Below, one piece after another: positions 31,122-38,839 of a stretch of DNA of 64,000 nucleotides (the first letter of the stretch is position 1; every line of letters starts with the position of its first letter). A program made the position numbers and the translations under genes. Under the pieces are notes generated by a model. The model searched no databases, had not been told where the DNA came from, and was given only the letters and a program-made list of their open reading frames with translations. Source of the stretch: Pseudomonas sp. 8O (GTDB lineage Bacteria; Pseudomonadota; Gammaproteobacteria; Pseudomonadales; Pseudomonadaceae); assembly GCF_902506495.1 (NCBI RefSeq), contig NZ_LR733265.1, forward strand, positions 1,072,867-1,136,866. Reading direction: 5' to 3'.

Positions 31122-33677
31122 ATGAGTCGCCGGCGTTTCTGGCTGAGCACCTGCGTAGCGATACTGGCGCTGCTGTCGATACTGGCCTGCTATGTCGGCT
31201 ACCGCGTGCAGCAACTGCTTGAGGAACAGCACATCGAGCTGGACTGGCAGCGACTGGGGCTATCCTGGCGCGGCCTGCAGCTCCAGGGTGCAAGCCTGGT
31301 GCAGCGCCGTGACGGCGAGCTGCAGGTGCAAAGCGGTCAGTTGCGACTCTACTGGCTGGCCCGTGAAGCACCTCGCTACCGCCTGGTTGCCCAGGATTTG
31401 CACCTGTCGTGGCAACCCACGCAGGGAGAGTCCGAAAGCCCGAGCGACAGCGATCTGACCAGTCTCCTGCAGACCCTGGCAAATGTTCTGCCATGGCTTC
31501 CACGGCACATCGAGTTGCGCAACGCCCAAGCGCAACTGCCCTGCAGCAGCGGCCGCTGCGCACTGCTGGGCGACATCGATCTGCGTTTTCTGGACGATAC
31601 CTTGCAATTGCAGACACTGCTGCTGCGCGGAGCACACAGGGCGCAGTTGCAAGCCCAACTGCAGGGGCTGGGCAGCGAACTGAACAGCCAGCGACAGTTG
31701 CAGATGAACCTGCACCTCGACGATCAGCCGCAGATCGCTCTGCATAGCGACTTGCAGGCTCAGGCCGACGCCTTGCAATGGAGCGGCGAGCTTGAGATTA
31801 CCGCGCTGCAGGACATGGCCTGGCTCGCCGAGTGGCTGGGCGAGTGGACGCTGCTCGACGCTGCCGCTCTACCAGCAACGCCCCGCCAGGCCGGCATGAA
31901 CGCTCAGTGGCAACTGCAGGTGCCGCAGAGCACCGCTACGCTCAGCAAACTGCTGGCCACCTCCGGATGGCTGCGGGTCGACACGCACATACCGCACCCC
32001 TGGCCGCTTCCCGGTGTCGGCCTGGTCAGCGGTGAACTGGCGCTCGATCTACGCAGCATCTTGGGCAGATGGCAGGCCCGTCGCTTGAACGGCCAACTGC
32101 AGCTCGACACGCAGGACGCGCCCTGGCTGGCGTCACTGCCGAACGGGCTGCGGCCGCAGCAATTGCAGTTGCACCTCACACCACTGGACAGCGATGTCGA
32201 TGAGGCGCTGGCCCTGCAGTTGAAGGTCAGCGGCCAAGGCCCGCTGGAACTGCAGGCGGATGCCGAGCTTGCCCTGCACCAATCCCCCGACTGGGCACTC
32301 GAAGTCCGACACCTGCTGCTTGAGGCTCACAGCAAACGCCTGGACCTGGATGACAGCCGTCTCGATGACCTGCACCTGAACCTTGGCCTTCAGGGCCGCG
32401 TCACGGCGCAGCAATTGCAGCTCACCCTGGCCGACAGCTCGCGCCTCGGCGTCCAGCGCCTACGCAGCGCCGAGCTGGACCTGCAGCAAGCCCAGGCGAC
32501 GCTGGCCGGCATCACCTTGAACGGCTCCCCAAGCGCACCCACTCTGTCCGGCCCGCTGGGCCTGCGCATCCAACGCCTGCACCACCCCCAATTGCAGGCA
32601 CAAGGCTGGCAATGGCAGGGACGCGTGCAGGCCGACAACGGCAGCCAGACCCTCGACGGTGCATTACTGGCCGATTCGGGCCTGAGCATGGCGCTGCGCC
32701 TGACCAACACGGCCAATGCGCTGAACGTCAACGCCACTCTGGACGAGTTGTTCCTGCGCGCCGGCAATCCACTGGCACAAACCCTGGCCGACTGGCCGCC
32801 GCTGCTGGCGCTGGACAACGGCCGCGTTCAGGCCGAGGCCGACCTGCAACTACCCAGCGGCAAGCCCTTGCAACTCAAGGCCAGCCTGACAGGCAAGGGC
32901 TTGGCCGGCATCTATGACCGCACCACCTTGAGCGGTCTCGATGCCGAGCTGCGGCTGCAGCTGACCGGTGACCGGCTTCGCCTCGACCTGCCTCGGTTGA
33001 GTGCAAGGCAGCTCGACCCCGGCATCGAGCTCGGCCCTTTGCAGCTGCAGGCCAGCTACCGGGCCAGCCTGCAACAACCGCTGGCGGGCAGCCTGACCCA
33101 CCAGCGTGCCGAACTGGGCATTCTCGGCGGTAGCCTGAGCCTGGCGCCCGCGACCTGGGCGCTGGAGCAACCCAGCCAGTTGCTGCCCCTGCAACTCAGT
33201 GGCCTGGATCTGCAGGAACTGTTTCGCGCCTATCCGGCCGAAGGGCTGGCCGGTAGCGGGCTGATCGACGGCACCCTGCCACTGCGCCTGGATGGAGCCA
33301 TCAGCATCGAAAAGGGCCTGATCGAAGCCCGGTCACCGGGTGGGCGACTGAGTTTTCATTCACCACGCATTCGCGCCATGGGTCAGGCCAACCCCGGCAT
33401 GAAGCTGGTCACTGACGCGCTGGAAGACTTTCACTACGATCAGCTAAGCAGTAGCGTCGACTATGATCCGTCCGGCAAACTGCTGCTGGGCATGCGCCTG
33501 CACGGACAGAACCCGACCATCGAGAAAGGCCGGCCCATCCACTTCAACATCAATCTGGAAGAAGACATTCCGGCCTTGCTGGCCAGCCTGCAACTGACCG
33601 ACAAGGTAAGCGGCATCATCCAGCAACGGATTCAGCAATGGATGCGCCAGCGTGTCCCCCAAGAACCAAAGGAGTAG
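31122..33677 (+). CDS. ydbH: YdbH-like AsmA-family intermembrane phospholipid transport protein
   Basis: An 851-residue protein with one N-terminal helix (FWLSTCVAILALLSILACYV) and a long periplasmic part made of repeated, leucine- and glutamine-rich beta segments, as in AsmA-like bridge proteins. The C-terminus matches YdbH/Dicarboxylate-transport-like domains (GLIDGTLPLRLDGAISIEKG; QLTDKVSGIIQQRIQQWMRQ). In E. coli YdbH works with TamB and YhdP to carry phospholipids to the outer membrane, and partners with YnbE and YdbL. The same trio follows here. AAGGA precedes the start by six bases; an in-frame start 14 codons earlier lacks support. Confidence 0.88.
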   Translation: MSRRRFWLSTCVAILALLSILACYVGYRVQQLLEEQHIELDWQRLGLSWRGLQLQGASLVQRRDGELQVQSGQLRLYWLAREAPRYRLVAQDLHLSWQPTQGESESPSDSDLTSLLQTLANVLPWLPRHIELRNAQAQLPCSSGRCALLGDIDLRFLDDTLQLQTLLLRGAHRAQLQAQLQGLGSELNSQRQLQMNLHLDDQPQIALHSDLQAQADALQWSGELEITALQDMAWLAEWLGEWTLLDAAALPATPRQAGMNAQWQLQVPQSTATLSKLLATSGWLRVDTHIPHPWPLPGVGLVSGELALDLRSILGRWQARRLNGQLQLDTQDAPWLASLPNGLRPQQLQLHLTPLDSDVDEALALQLKVSGQGPLELQADAELALHQSPDWALEVRHLLLEAHSKRLDLDDSRLDDLHLNLGLQGRVTAQQLQLTLADSSRLGVQRLRSAELDLQQAQATLAGITLNGSPSAPTLSGPLGLRIQRLHHPQLQAQGWQWQGRVQADNGSQTLDGALLADSGLSMALRLTNTANALNVNATLDELFLRAGNPLAQTLADWPPLLALDNGRVQAEADLQLPSGKPLQLKASLTGKGLAGIYDRTTLSGLDAELRLQLTGDRLRLDLPRLSARQLDPGIELGPLQLQASYRASLQQPLAGSLTHQRAELGILGGSLSLAPATWALEQPSQLLPLQLSGLDLQELFRAYPAEGLAGSGLIDGTLPLRLDGAISIEKGLIEARSPGGRLSFHSPRIRAMGQANPGMKLVTDALEDFHYDQLSSSVDYDPSGKLLLGMRLHGQNPTIEKGRPIHFNINLEEDIPALLASLQLTDKVSGIIQQRIQQWMRQRVPQEPKE

Positions 33678-33681
33678 CGCC

Positions 33682-33873
33682 ATGCGCACGTACCGCCTCC
33701 TCACAGTCCTGAGCCTGGGGCTGCTGTGCCAGGCCTGTACCCCGACGGTACAACTGGCGATGCCGAACGAACCGATCAACATCAACCTGAACGTCAAGGT
33801 CGAGCACGAAATCTACATCAAGGTGGACAAGGCTCTGGACAATGTATTCAACGAAGACAGTGGTCTGTTTTGA
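33682..33873 (+). CDS. ynbE: YnbE-like lipoprotein
   Basis: A 63-residue lipoprotein starting at ATG 33682 behind AAGGAG. The likely lipid-anchored residue is Cys19 in LLCQAC, a slightly atypical lipobox because of the Gln. The mature part (MPNEPININLNVKVEHEIYI) matches YnbE, an outer-membrane partner that stacks beta strands onto YdbH to complete the intermembrane bridge. Only four bases separate it from ydbH. Confidence 0.88.
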   Translation: MRTYRLLTVLSLGLLCQACTPTVQLAMPNEPININLNVKVEHEIYIKVDKALDNVFNEDSGLF

Positions 33874-33914
33874 GCCCGCCATGCCGGTATGAACAGGTTC
33901 TACGGAGAGAGACG

Positions 33915-34253
33915 ATGATTCGATACATTTCGACCCTGCTGCTGGCGCTGACCCTCAGCCTGCCTGCCTACGCACTGAACCTCAACCAGGCCATGAGCGC
34001 CCTCGGAGATGCCAAGGCCAGCGGCCAGTTGGGCGAGCAGCCCAACGGCTACCTGGGCGTGGTCAAACCCGGCGGCCAGGCCGACGAAATCGCTCGCCTG
34101 ATAAACCAGGCACGTCGCGCCGAGTATCAGAAGGTGGCGCAGGACAATGGCATCAGCCTTAACGACGTGGAAGCCATCGCCGGCAAGAAGGCCATCGAGC
34201 GTACGCCCAAGGGGCAATTCATCCAGCTGAACGGCCAGTGGCTGCAGAAGTAG
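33915..34253 (+). CDS. ydbL: YdbL-like periplasmic protein (DUF1318)
   Basis: A 112-residue secreted protein with a signal peptide cut near YALNLN (residue about 20). The mature DUF1318 region contains NQAMSALGDAKASGQLGEQP, RRAEYQKVAQDNGISLNDVE and KAIERTPKGQFIQLNGQWLQ. In E. coli YdbL is proposed to keep YnbE from multimerising and so helps YdbH-YnbE assembly. GGAGAG precedes the start. A terminator closes the three-gene operon. Confidence 0.9.
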   Translation: MIRYISTLLLALTLSLPAYALNLNQAMSALGDAKASGQLGEQPNGYLGVVKPGGQADEIARLINQARRAEYQKVAQDNGISLNDVEAIAGKKAIERTPKGQFIQLNGQWLQK

Positions 34254-34299
34254 CAGCCATGCTCAAGCACGGGGAGCACACAGCTCCCTGTAGAAACGA

Positions 34300-34327
34300 A
34301 AGAACCCGCCTAGGCGGGTTCTTTTTT
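34300..34327 (+). terminator. Terminator of the ydbH operon
   Basis: AAGAACCCGCC, TA, GGCGGGTTCTT and a T-run. It lies between ydbL and the convergent grxD and may serve both. Confidence 0.9.
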
Positions 34328-34340
34328 GCGCGAACAGTGA

Positions 34341-34667
34341 TCAGGCGCCAGCTTTGCTCACGGCATCCTTGATCAGGGTCTGCAGCTCGCCCTTTTCGTA
34401 CATCTCGGAGAGGATGTCGCTACCGCCGACCAGCTCACCGCCGACCCACAGCTGCGGGAAGGTCGGCCAGTTGGCGTACTTCGGCAGGTTGGCGCGGATT
34501 TCCGGGTTCTGCAGGATGTCGACGTAGGCGAACTTCTCGCCGCAGCCCATCACCACCTGGGCAGCACGGGCAGAGAAGCCACACTGCGGCGCGTTGGGCG
34601 AGCCTTTCATGTACAGCAGAACGGTGTTGTTGGCGATCTGCTCTTTGATGGTTTCGATGATATCCAT
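34341..34667 (-). CDS. grxD: Monothiol glutaredoxin Grx4
   Basis: A 108-residue monothiol glutaredoxin with the CGFS active site at residues 29-32. These proteins bind and pass on [2Fe-2S] clusters with glutathione, often with a BolA partner. Other family motifs are LLYMKGSPNAPQCGFSARAA, WPTFPQLWVGGELVGGSDIL and the C-terminal helix. In P. aeruginosa grxD (PA3533) lies near argF (PA3537), as here. It is downstream of the molybdopterin oxidoreductase gene on the same strand, but a terminator and a repeat separate them. Confidence 0.97.
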   Translation of the reverse strand: MDIIETIKEQIANNTVLLYMKGSPNAPQCGFSARAAQVVMGCGEKFAYVDILQNPEIRANLPKYANWPTFPQLWVGGELVGGSDILSEMYEKGELQTLIKDAVSKAGA

Positions 34668-34726
34668 GGGGGCACCTCAGCATAGACTTCGCGACCCGAC
34701 GGTCGCCACGGTGGCGCGATTGTAGC

Positions 34727-34750
34727 GAAAAGCCGAGCATAATGCTCGGC
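34727..34750 (-). terminator. Minus-strand terminator upstream of grxD
   Basis: GCCGAGCATAATGCTCGGC (34732-34750) is a perfect palindrome followed on the minus strand by TTTT. It probably ends transcription from the oxidoreductase gene. A second hairpin can form with CCGAGCAT at 34755-34762. Confidence 0.75.
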
Positions 34751-34770
34751 CTTGCCGAGCATCCCTAGAA

Positions 34771-34903
34771 CTGTTTACGACCTAGCGAGCTAGAGCCATG
34801 CAAGGCAAAAACAGGCGAAGACGCGGAGTTTACAAGTTGTAAATGAGCAGTCCGAGCCTGTTTTTAACGCAGCAGGGCCGACGCGCAGCAGGTCGTTACG
34901 CAG
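34771..34903. repeat. Nested-hairpin intergenic element, copy 1
   Basis: Outer arms CTGTTTACGACCT and AGGTCGTTACGCAG pair imperfectly (ACGACCT/AGGTCGT exact). A middle stem AAAAACAGGC (34807) / GCCTGTTTTT (34856) is perfect, and the centre TTTACAAGTTGTAAA is a perfect palindrome. The segments GCGAGCTAGAGC and AACGC-GCAGGGCCGACGCGCAG are shared with copy 2 at 56678. The right arm contains the TAA stop of the oxidoreductase gene (34896-34898). Confidence 0.8.
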
Positions 34904-37004
34904 CCACCACCTCCACCGGCACACCATTGAGCACGGCATTGCCGGACAGTGCATCGAGCTGGCGCTCATCGGTCAGGTCATTGGCGCTGGCACCCGGTTG
35001 CGCACGGGCGATATCCATCTGCACACCGGGTCGAGCATGGCCCCAACCATGCGGCAGGCTGACCACGCCAGCCATCACCTCATCGCTGGCCGCCACCTCC
35101 ACCTCGATACTACCCACCCGCGACCGCACCCTTACGCGCTGGCCATCGGTCAAACCACGGCTGGCCAGATCCGCCGGGTTCATCAGCAACTGATGACGCG
35201 GCTTGCCCTTCACCAGGCGGTGATAGTTGTGCATCCAGGAGTTGTTGCTGCGCACGTGACGACGGCCGATCAGCAGCAGTTCATGGGCAGCCGGTTGTTG
35301 CTGCTCAGCGAAGCGTGCCAGATCGGCCAGCAGCAGCTCAGGCGCGGCCTGTACCGCCTTGCTCGGCGTTTTCAGACGCGCGGCCAGGTTCGGCTGCAAG
35401 GCCCCCAGGTCGACCCCATGCGGATGCTCACGCAAGGCAGCCAGGCTGAGTTTGCGCTCGCTACCATCACCGTAAGGGCCGAAACGCAGGCCCATGTCGA
35501 TCATCTGCTCAGGCGCCATGGTCGGTTTCAGCTCGAGGCCATTACGCGCGGCGAAGGCCTTCGCCAGACCGACGAAGATTTCCCAGTCGTGCAGTGCGCC
35601 CTCCGGCCTGGCCAGGACTGCCTCGTTGAAACGGGTGACGTTACGCACGGCGAACACATTGAAGGTGGTGTCGTAGTGATCGTGCTCCAGCGGCGCGGTG
35701 GGCGGCAGGATCAGGTCGGCGTAACGGGTGGTCTCGTTGATGTAGAAATCCACCGAAAGCATGAACTCCAGACCGTCCAGCGCCTGTTCCAGCTGACGCC
35801 CATTGGGCGTGGACAGCACCGGGTTGCCGGCCACCGTGACCAGGGCGCGGACCTGCCCATCGCCAGGGCTGAGCATCTCTTCGGCCAGTGCCGAAACCGG
35901 CAACTCGCCGCCGTATTCCGGCAGGCCGGATACCCGGCTCTGCCAGCGGTTGAAATGCCCGCCGGAGGTGCTCGCCACCAGGTCCACCGCCGGCGTCGTG
36001 CAGAGCACACCGCCGCTGCGATCGAGGTTGCCGGTCACCAGGTTGATCACTTGCACCAGCCACTGACACAGCGTACCGAACGCCTGCGTGGATACCCCCA
36101 TGCGGCCGTAGCACACCGCCTTGTCCGCTGCGGCGAAATCCCGCGCCAGTTGCCGAATGGTTTCGGCCGGCACCCCACAGCGCGCGCTCATGGTTTCGGC
36201 ATCGAAGCCGGCTATCGCCTCGCGTACCTGCTCCAGCCCTTCCACCGGCAGATGGCTGTAACGCGTCAGGCCTTCCTCGAACAGGGTGTTGAGCAGAGCC
36301 AGCAGCAGCGCCGCATCGCTGCCGGGGCGCACGAACAGATGCTGATCGGCGATGGCCGCGGTCTCGCTGCGCCGTGGGTCGACCACCACCAACTTGCCGC
36401 CACGTGCCTGGATAGCCTTCAGGCGCTTCTCCACATCCGGCACAGTCATGATGCTGCCGTTGGATGCCAGCGGGTTGCCGCCCAGGATCAGCATGAAATC
36501 GGTGTGATCGATATCGGGAATCGGAATCAGCAGGCCGTGGCCATACATCAGGTGGCTGGTCAGGTGGTGCGGCAACTGGTCAACCGACGTGGCGGAAAAC
36601 CGATTGCGGGTTTTCAGCAGGCCGAGAAAGTAGTTGCTGTGGGTCATCAGCCCGTAGTTGTGCACACTGGGATTGCCCTGATAGACCGCCACAGCGTTCT
36701 GCCCATGTGCCGCCTGGATTGTGCTCAGGCGCTCTGCCACCAGAGCAAAAGCTTCGTCCCAGCCGATGGCCTGCCACTGCTCACCAACGCGGCGCATGGG
36801 CTGGCGAATGCGATCCGGGTCATTCTGGATATCCTGCAGCGCCACAGCCTTGGGGCAGATATGGCCGCGGCTGAAACTGTCCTGGGCATCGCCCTTGATC
36901 GAGCGAATCTGCGTTGCGCCGTCTGCCTGGGTTTCGGTTTCGATGGCGAGTCCACAGATGGCTTCGCACAGATGACACGCACGGTAATGGAGGGACTTGG
37001 TCAT
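34896..37004 (-). CDS. Molybdopterin-dependent oxidoreductase, formate dehydrogenase-like
   Basis: A 702-residue bis-MGD enzyme. Four cysteines at residues 10, 13, 17 and 50 (CHLCEAIC and SRGHICPKA) form the [4Fe-4S] site, followed by MopB motifs (YQGNPSVHNYG; FMLILGGNPLASNGSIMTVP; VVVDPRRSETAAIADQHLFV) and a C-terminal MGD-binding domain (LMNPADLASRGLTDGQRVRV). No twin-arginine signal is present, so it is cytoplasmic. At the place where a Cys, Sec or Ser normally binds the metal, the sequence reads SVDQLPHHLTSH, so no standard ligand is evident. The substrate is unknown. Its stop lies within a repeat element. No partner subunit genes are adjacent. Confidence 0.9.
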   Translation of the reverse strand: MTKSLHYRACHLCEAICGLAIETETQADGATQIRSIKGDAQDSFSRGHICPKAVALQDIQNDPDRIRQPMRRVGEQWQAIGWDEAFALVAERLSTIQAAHGQNAVAVYQGNPSVHNYGLMTHSNYFLGLLKTRNRFSATSVDQLPHHLTSHLMYGHGLLIPIPDIDHTDFMLILGGNPLASNGSIMTVPDVEKRLKAIQARGGKLVVVDPRRSETAAIADQHLFVRPGSDAALLLALLNTLFEEGLTRYSHLPVEGLEQVREAIAGFDAETMSARCGVPAETIRQLARDFAAADKAVCYGRMGVSTQAFGTLCQWLVQVINLVTGNLDRSGGVLCTTPAVDLVASTSGGHFNRWQSRVSGLPEYGGELPVSALAEEMLSPGDGQVRALVTVAGNPVLSTPNGRQLEQALDGLEFMLSVDFYINETTRYADLILPPTAPLEHDHYDTTFNVFAVRNVTRFNEAVLARPEGALHDWEIFVGLAKAFAARNGLELKPTMAPEQMIDMGLRFGPYGDGSERKLSLAALREHPHGVDLGALQPNLAARLKTPSKAVQAAPELLLADLARFAEQQQPAAHELLLIGRRHVRSNNSWMHNYHRLVKGKPRHQLLMNPADLASRGLTDGQRVRVRSRVGSIEVEVAASDEVMAGVVSLPHGWGHARPGVQMDIARAQPGASANDLTDERQLDALSGNAVLNGVPVEVVAA

Positions 37005-37101
37005 GGCCTGGCCTCTTGTTCTGATCCGAGACGACCGGTCAGGTCGCGGGTCTTGAACTATGGGCCGAGCGCGGGAGCGACGCCAGCAGCGTTCGTCTCA
37101 T

Positions 37102-37130
37102 GAATCGGCAGGCATCAAGCCTGCCGATTC
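37102..37130. repeat. Hairpin after the small lipoprotein gene
   Basis: GAATCGGCAGGC, ATCAA, GCCTGCCGATTC form a perfect 12-base-pair stem 19 bases after the lipoprotein stop. No T-run follows in that direction, so it may stabilise the RNA end more than terminate. Confidence 0.55.
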
Positions 37131-37148
37131 AGGCAATTACCGATCCGA

Positions 37149-37580
37149 TCAACGGATGGAGGTAACGGTGCCTTTCTTGCCGGTAACGCTGACGTTGACG
37201 GTTTTGTATACGAAGTAATCCTGAACGTTAACTTCGTAACGCGGGGCGACGATCAGGTCGGCGCCCGAAGCCTTGACAGCCTTGTAAGCAGCTGCGGACT
37301 TGGCAGAAGCAACCGGGTCGAGACCCAGCGCGAAACCACCTTCACCACCACCGTAAGTCACGCCGTCGGCGAACTGAGTATCACCACCCAGCTTGAACAC
37401 ACCGAACAGGATGTTCACCGAAGATTGGCCAGAGATGGATTCGCCTACTTTCACGTCGGCTTTCAGGTTGGTTTTAACGGCACCATTCAGTGGTGCGGTC
37501 GGCTGGCTGACGTTCTGGCTGGCACAGCCAGTCAGCAGGACCAGGGCGGACAAGGTAGCAGCATAGGCTACGTGTTTCAT
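37149..37580 (-). CDS. Small outer-membrane-type lipoprotein, unknown function
   Basis: A 143-residue lipoprotein with lipobox LLTGC (Cys19) and no Asp at +2 (CASQ), so outer-membrane sorting is likely. The mature part is Gly-rich in the middle (GVTYGGGEGGFALGLD) and ends with a beta-rich segment (ADLIVAPRYEVNVQDYFVYK). I do not recognise a named family, though it resembles small conserved Pseudomonas lipoproteins. Start at 37578-37580, with AAGGAG six bases upstream. Codon use is strongly biased towards preferred codons, which suggests high expression. Confidence 0.8.
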   Translation of the reverse strand: MKHVAYAATLSALVLLTGCASQNVSQPTAPLNGAVKTNLKADVKVGESISGQSSVNILFGVFKLGGDTQFADGVTYGGGEGGFALGLDPVASAKSAAAYKAVKASGADLIVAPRYEVNVQDYFVYKTVNVSVTGKKGTVTSIR

Positions 37581-37773
37581 GCAAAACTCCTTTGCACAGA
37601 TATTCCATGGATGTCCCCATTGCGGGGGCAATGCATTGCCTTGTTGAAGGCGGCGGCATCGTAGAGGCCCGTTCTAGAGCGGCGCAATCTATTATTTCAG
37701 TTTTATGACATCTCTTACGCCGAATTGGGAAAAGGCTTACAAAACAGGATCAAGCAAGCCTGCGGGCGGCAAT

Positions 37774-37801
37774 TTGCGCCTTCTCGTCATTTCCTTATAA
37801 G
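37774..37801 (+). promoter_or_regulatory. Likely sigma-70 promoter of argF
   Basis: TTGCGC (37774-37779) and TATAAG (37796-37801) are separated by 16 bases. The 338-base gap 37581-37918 holds this promoter and that of the lipoprotein gene, but no gene. An ArgR operator would be expected; TGTCGG at 37863 is only a partial match, so none is called. The argF leader would be about 110 bases. Confidence 0.5.
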
Positions 37802-37918
37802 ATCGCGCCTTCCCCTGTTTCGTCGCACCCTGCGGCCTCCTGCCGCAAGCTCTGCTGTTTTTGTCGGTTTTACCCCCGACTGCGGGCTTGCGAACTGTAG
37901 TGATAAAGGTAGTTAACG

Positions 37919-38839
37919 ATGAGCGTCAGACACTTTCTCTCGATGATGGATTACACACCGGACGAACTGGTGGGACTGATCCGCCGAGGCATCGAGCTGA
38001 AGAATCTGCGCAACCGTGGCGTACTCTTCGAGCCACTGAAAAATCGCGTACTGGGCATGATCTTCGAGAAGGCCTCGACTCGCACCCGCTTGTCCTTCGA
38101 AGCCGGCATGATCCAGCTCGGCGGCCAGGCCATCTTCCTCTCGCCGCGCGACACCCAACTGGGTCGTGGCGAGCCGATCGGCGATGCCGCCATCGTCATG
38201 TCGAGCATGCTCGACGCGGTGATGATCCGCACCTTCGCCCACAGTAACCTTACCGAGTTCGCCGCCAAGTCGAGGGTGCCAGTCATCAACGGCCTGTCCG
38301 ACGACCTGCACCCCTGCCAGTTGTTGGCCGACATGCAGACCTTCCTCGAACACCGCGGCAGCATCGCCGGCAAGACGGTGGCCTGGATCGGCGATGGCAA
38401 CAACATGTGCAACTCCTATATCGAAGCGGCGATGCAGTTCGACTTCCAGCTGAAGGTCGCCTGCCCTGCTGGCTACGAGCCGGACGCGCGCTTCCTCGCC
38501 CTGGCCGGCGAGCGTGTGCAGGTCGTGCGCGACCCGCGCCAAGCGGTGGCCGGCGCCCATCTGGTCAGCACCGACGTGTGGGCCTCCATGGGTCAGGAAG
38601 ACGAAGCAGAGCAGCGCATGGCGTTGTTCCGCCCCTACCAGGTCACCCGCGAGCTGCTCGACGCCGCCACCGAAGACGTGCTGTTCATGCACTGCCTGCC
38701 GGCACACCGTGGCGAAGAAATCAGCTTCGACCTGCTCGACGACCCGCGCTCAGTGGCATGGGATCAAGCCGAGAACCGCCTGCACGCCCAGAAGGCGCTG
38801 CTGGAGATGCTGGTCGAGCCGGCGTACCACCACGCATGA
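37919..38839 (+). CDS. argF: Anabolic ornithine carbamoyltransferase
   Basis: ArgF joins carbamoyl phosphate and ornithine to make citrulline in arginine synthesis. The 306-residue protein has the carbamoyl-phosphate loop STRTR at residues 53-57, the HPCQ motif (LHPCQLLAD), the ornithine loop (STDVWASMGQ, an SMG-type variant) and HCLPAHRGEE. Length and motifs match the anabolic enzyme, not catabolic ArcB (about 336). The stop overlaps the start of the ABC ATPase gene (ATGA), as with PA3537/PA3538 in P. aeruginosa. Confidence 0.97.
   Translation: MSVRHFLSMMDYTPDELVGLIRRGIELKNLRNRGVLFEPLKNRVLGMIFEKASTRTRLSFEAGMIQLGGQAIFLSPRDTQLGRGEPIGDAAIVMSSMLDAVMIRTFAHSNLTEFAAKSRVPVINGLSDDLHPCQLLADMQTFLEHRGSIAGKTVAWIGDGNNMCNSYIEAAMQFDFQLKVACPAGYEPDARFLALAGERVQVVRDPRQAVAGAHLVSTDVWASMGQEDEAEQRMALFRPYQVTRELLDAATEDVLFMHCLPAHRGEEISFDLLDDPRSVAWDQAENRLHAQKALLEMLVEPAYHHA

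Noticed and set aside
34896..37004. Selenocysteine in the molybdopterin enzyme
   Set aside because: No in-frame TGA interrupts the gene, so no Sec codon is needed.
37802..37918. ArgR operator before argF
   Set aside because: TGTCGG and CGTCGC sequences occur, but no convincing pair of TGTCGC-N8-AA half sites was found.
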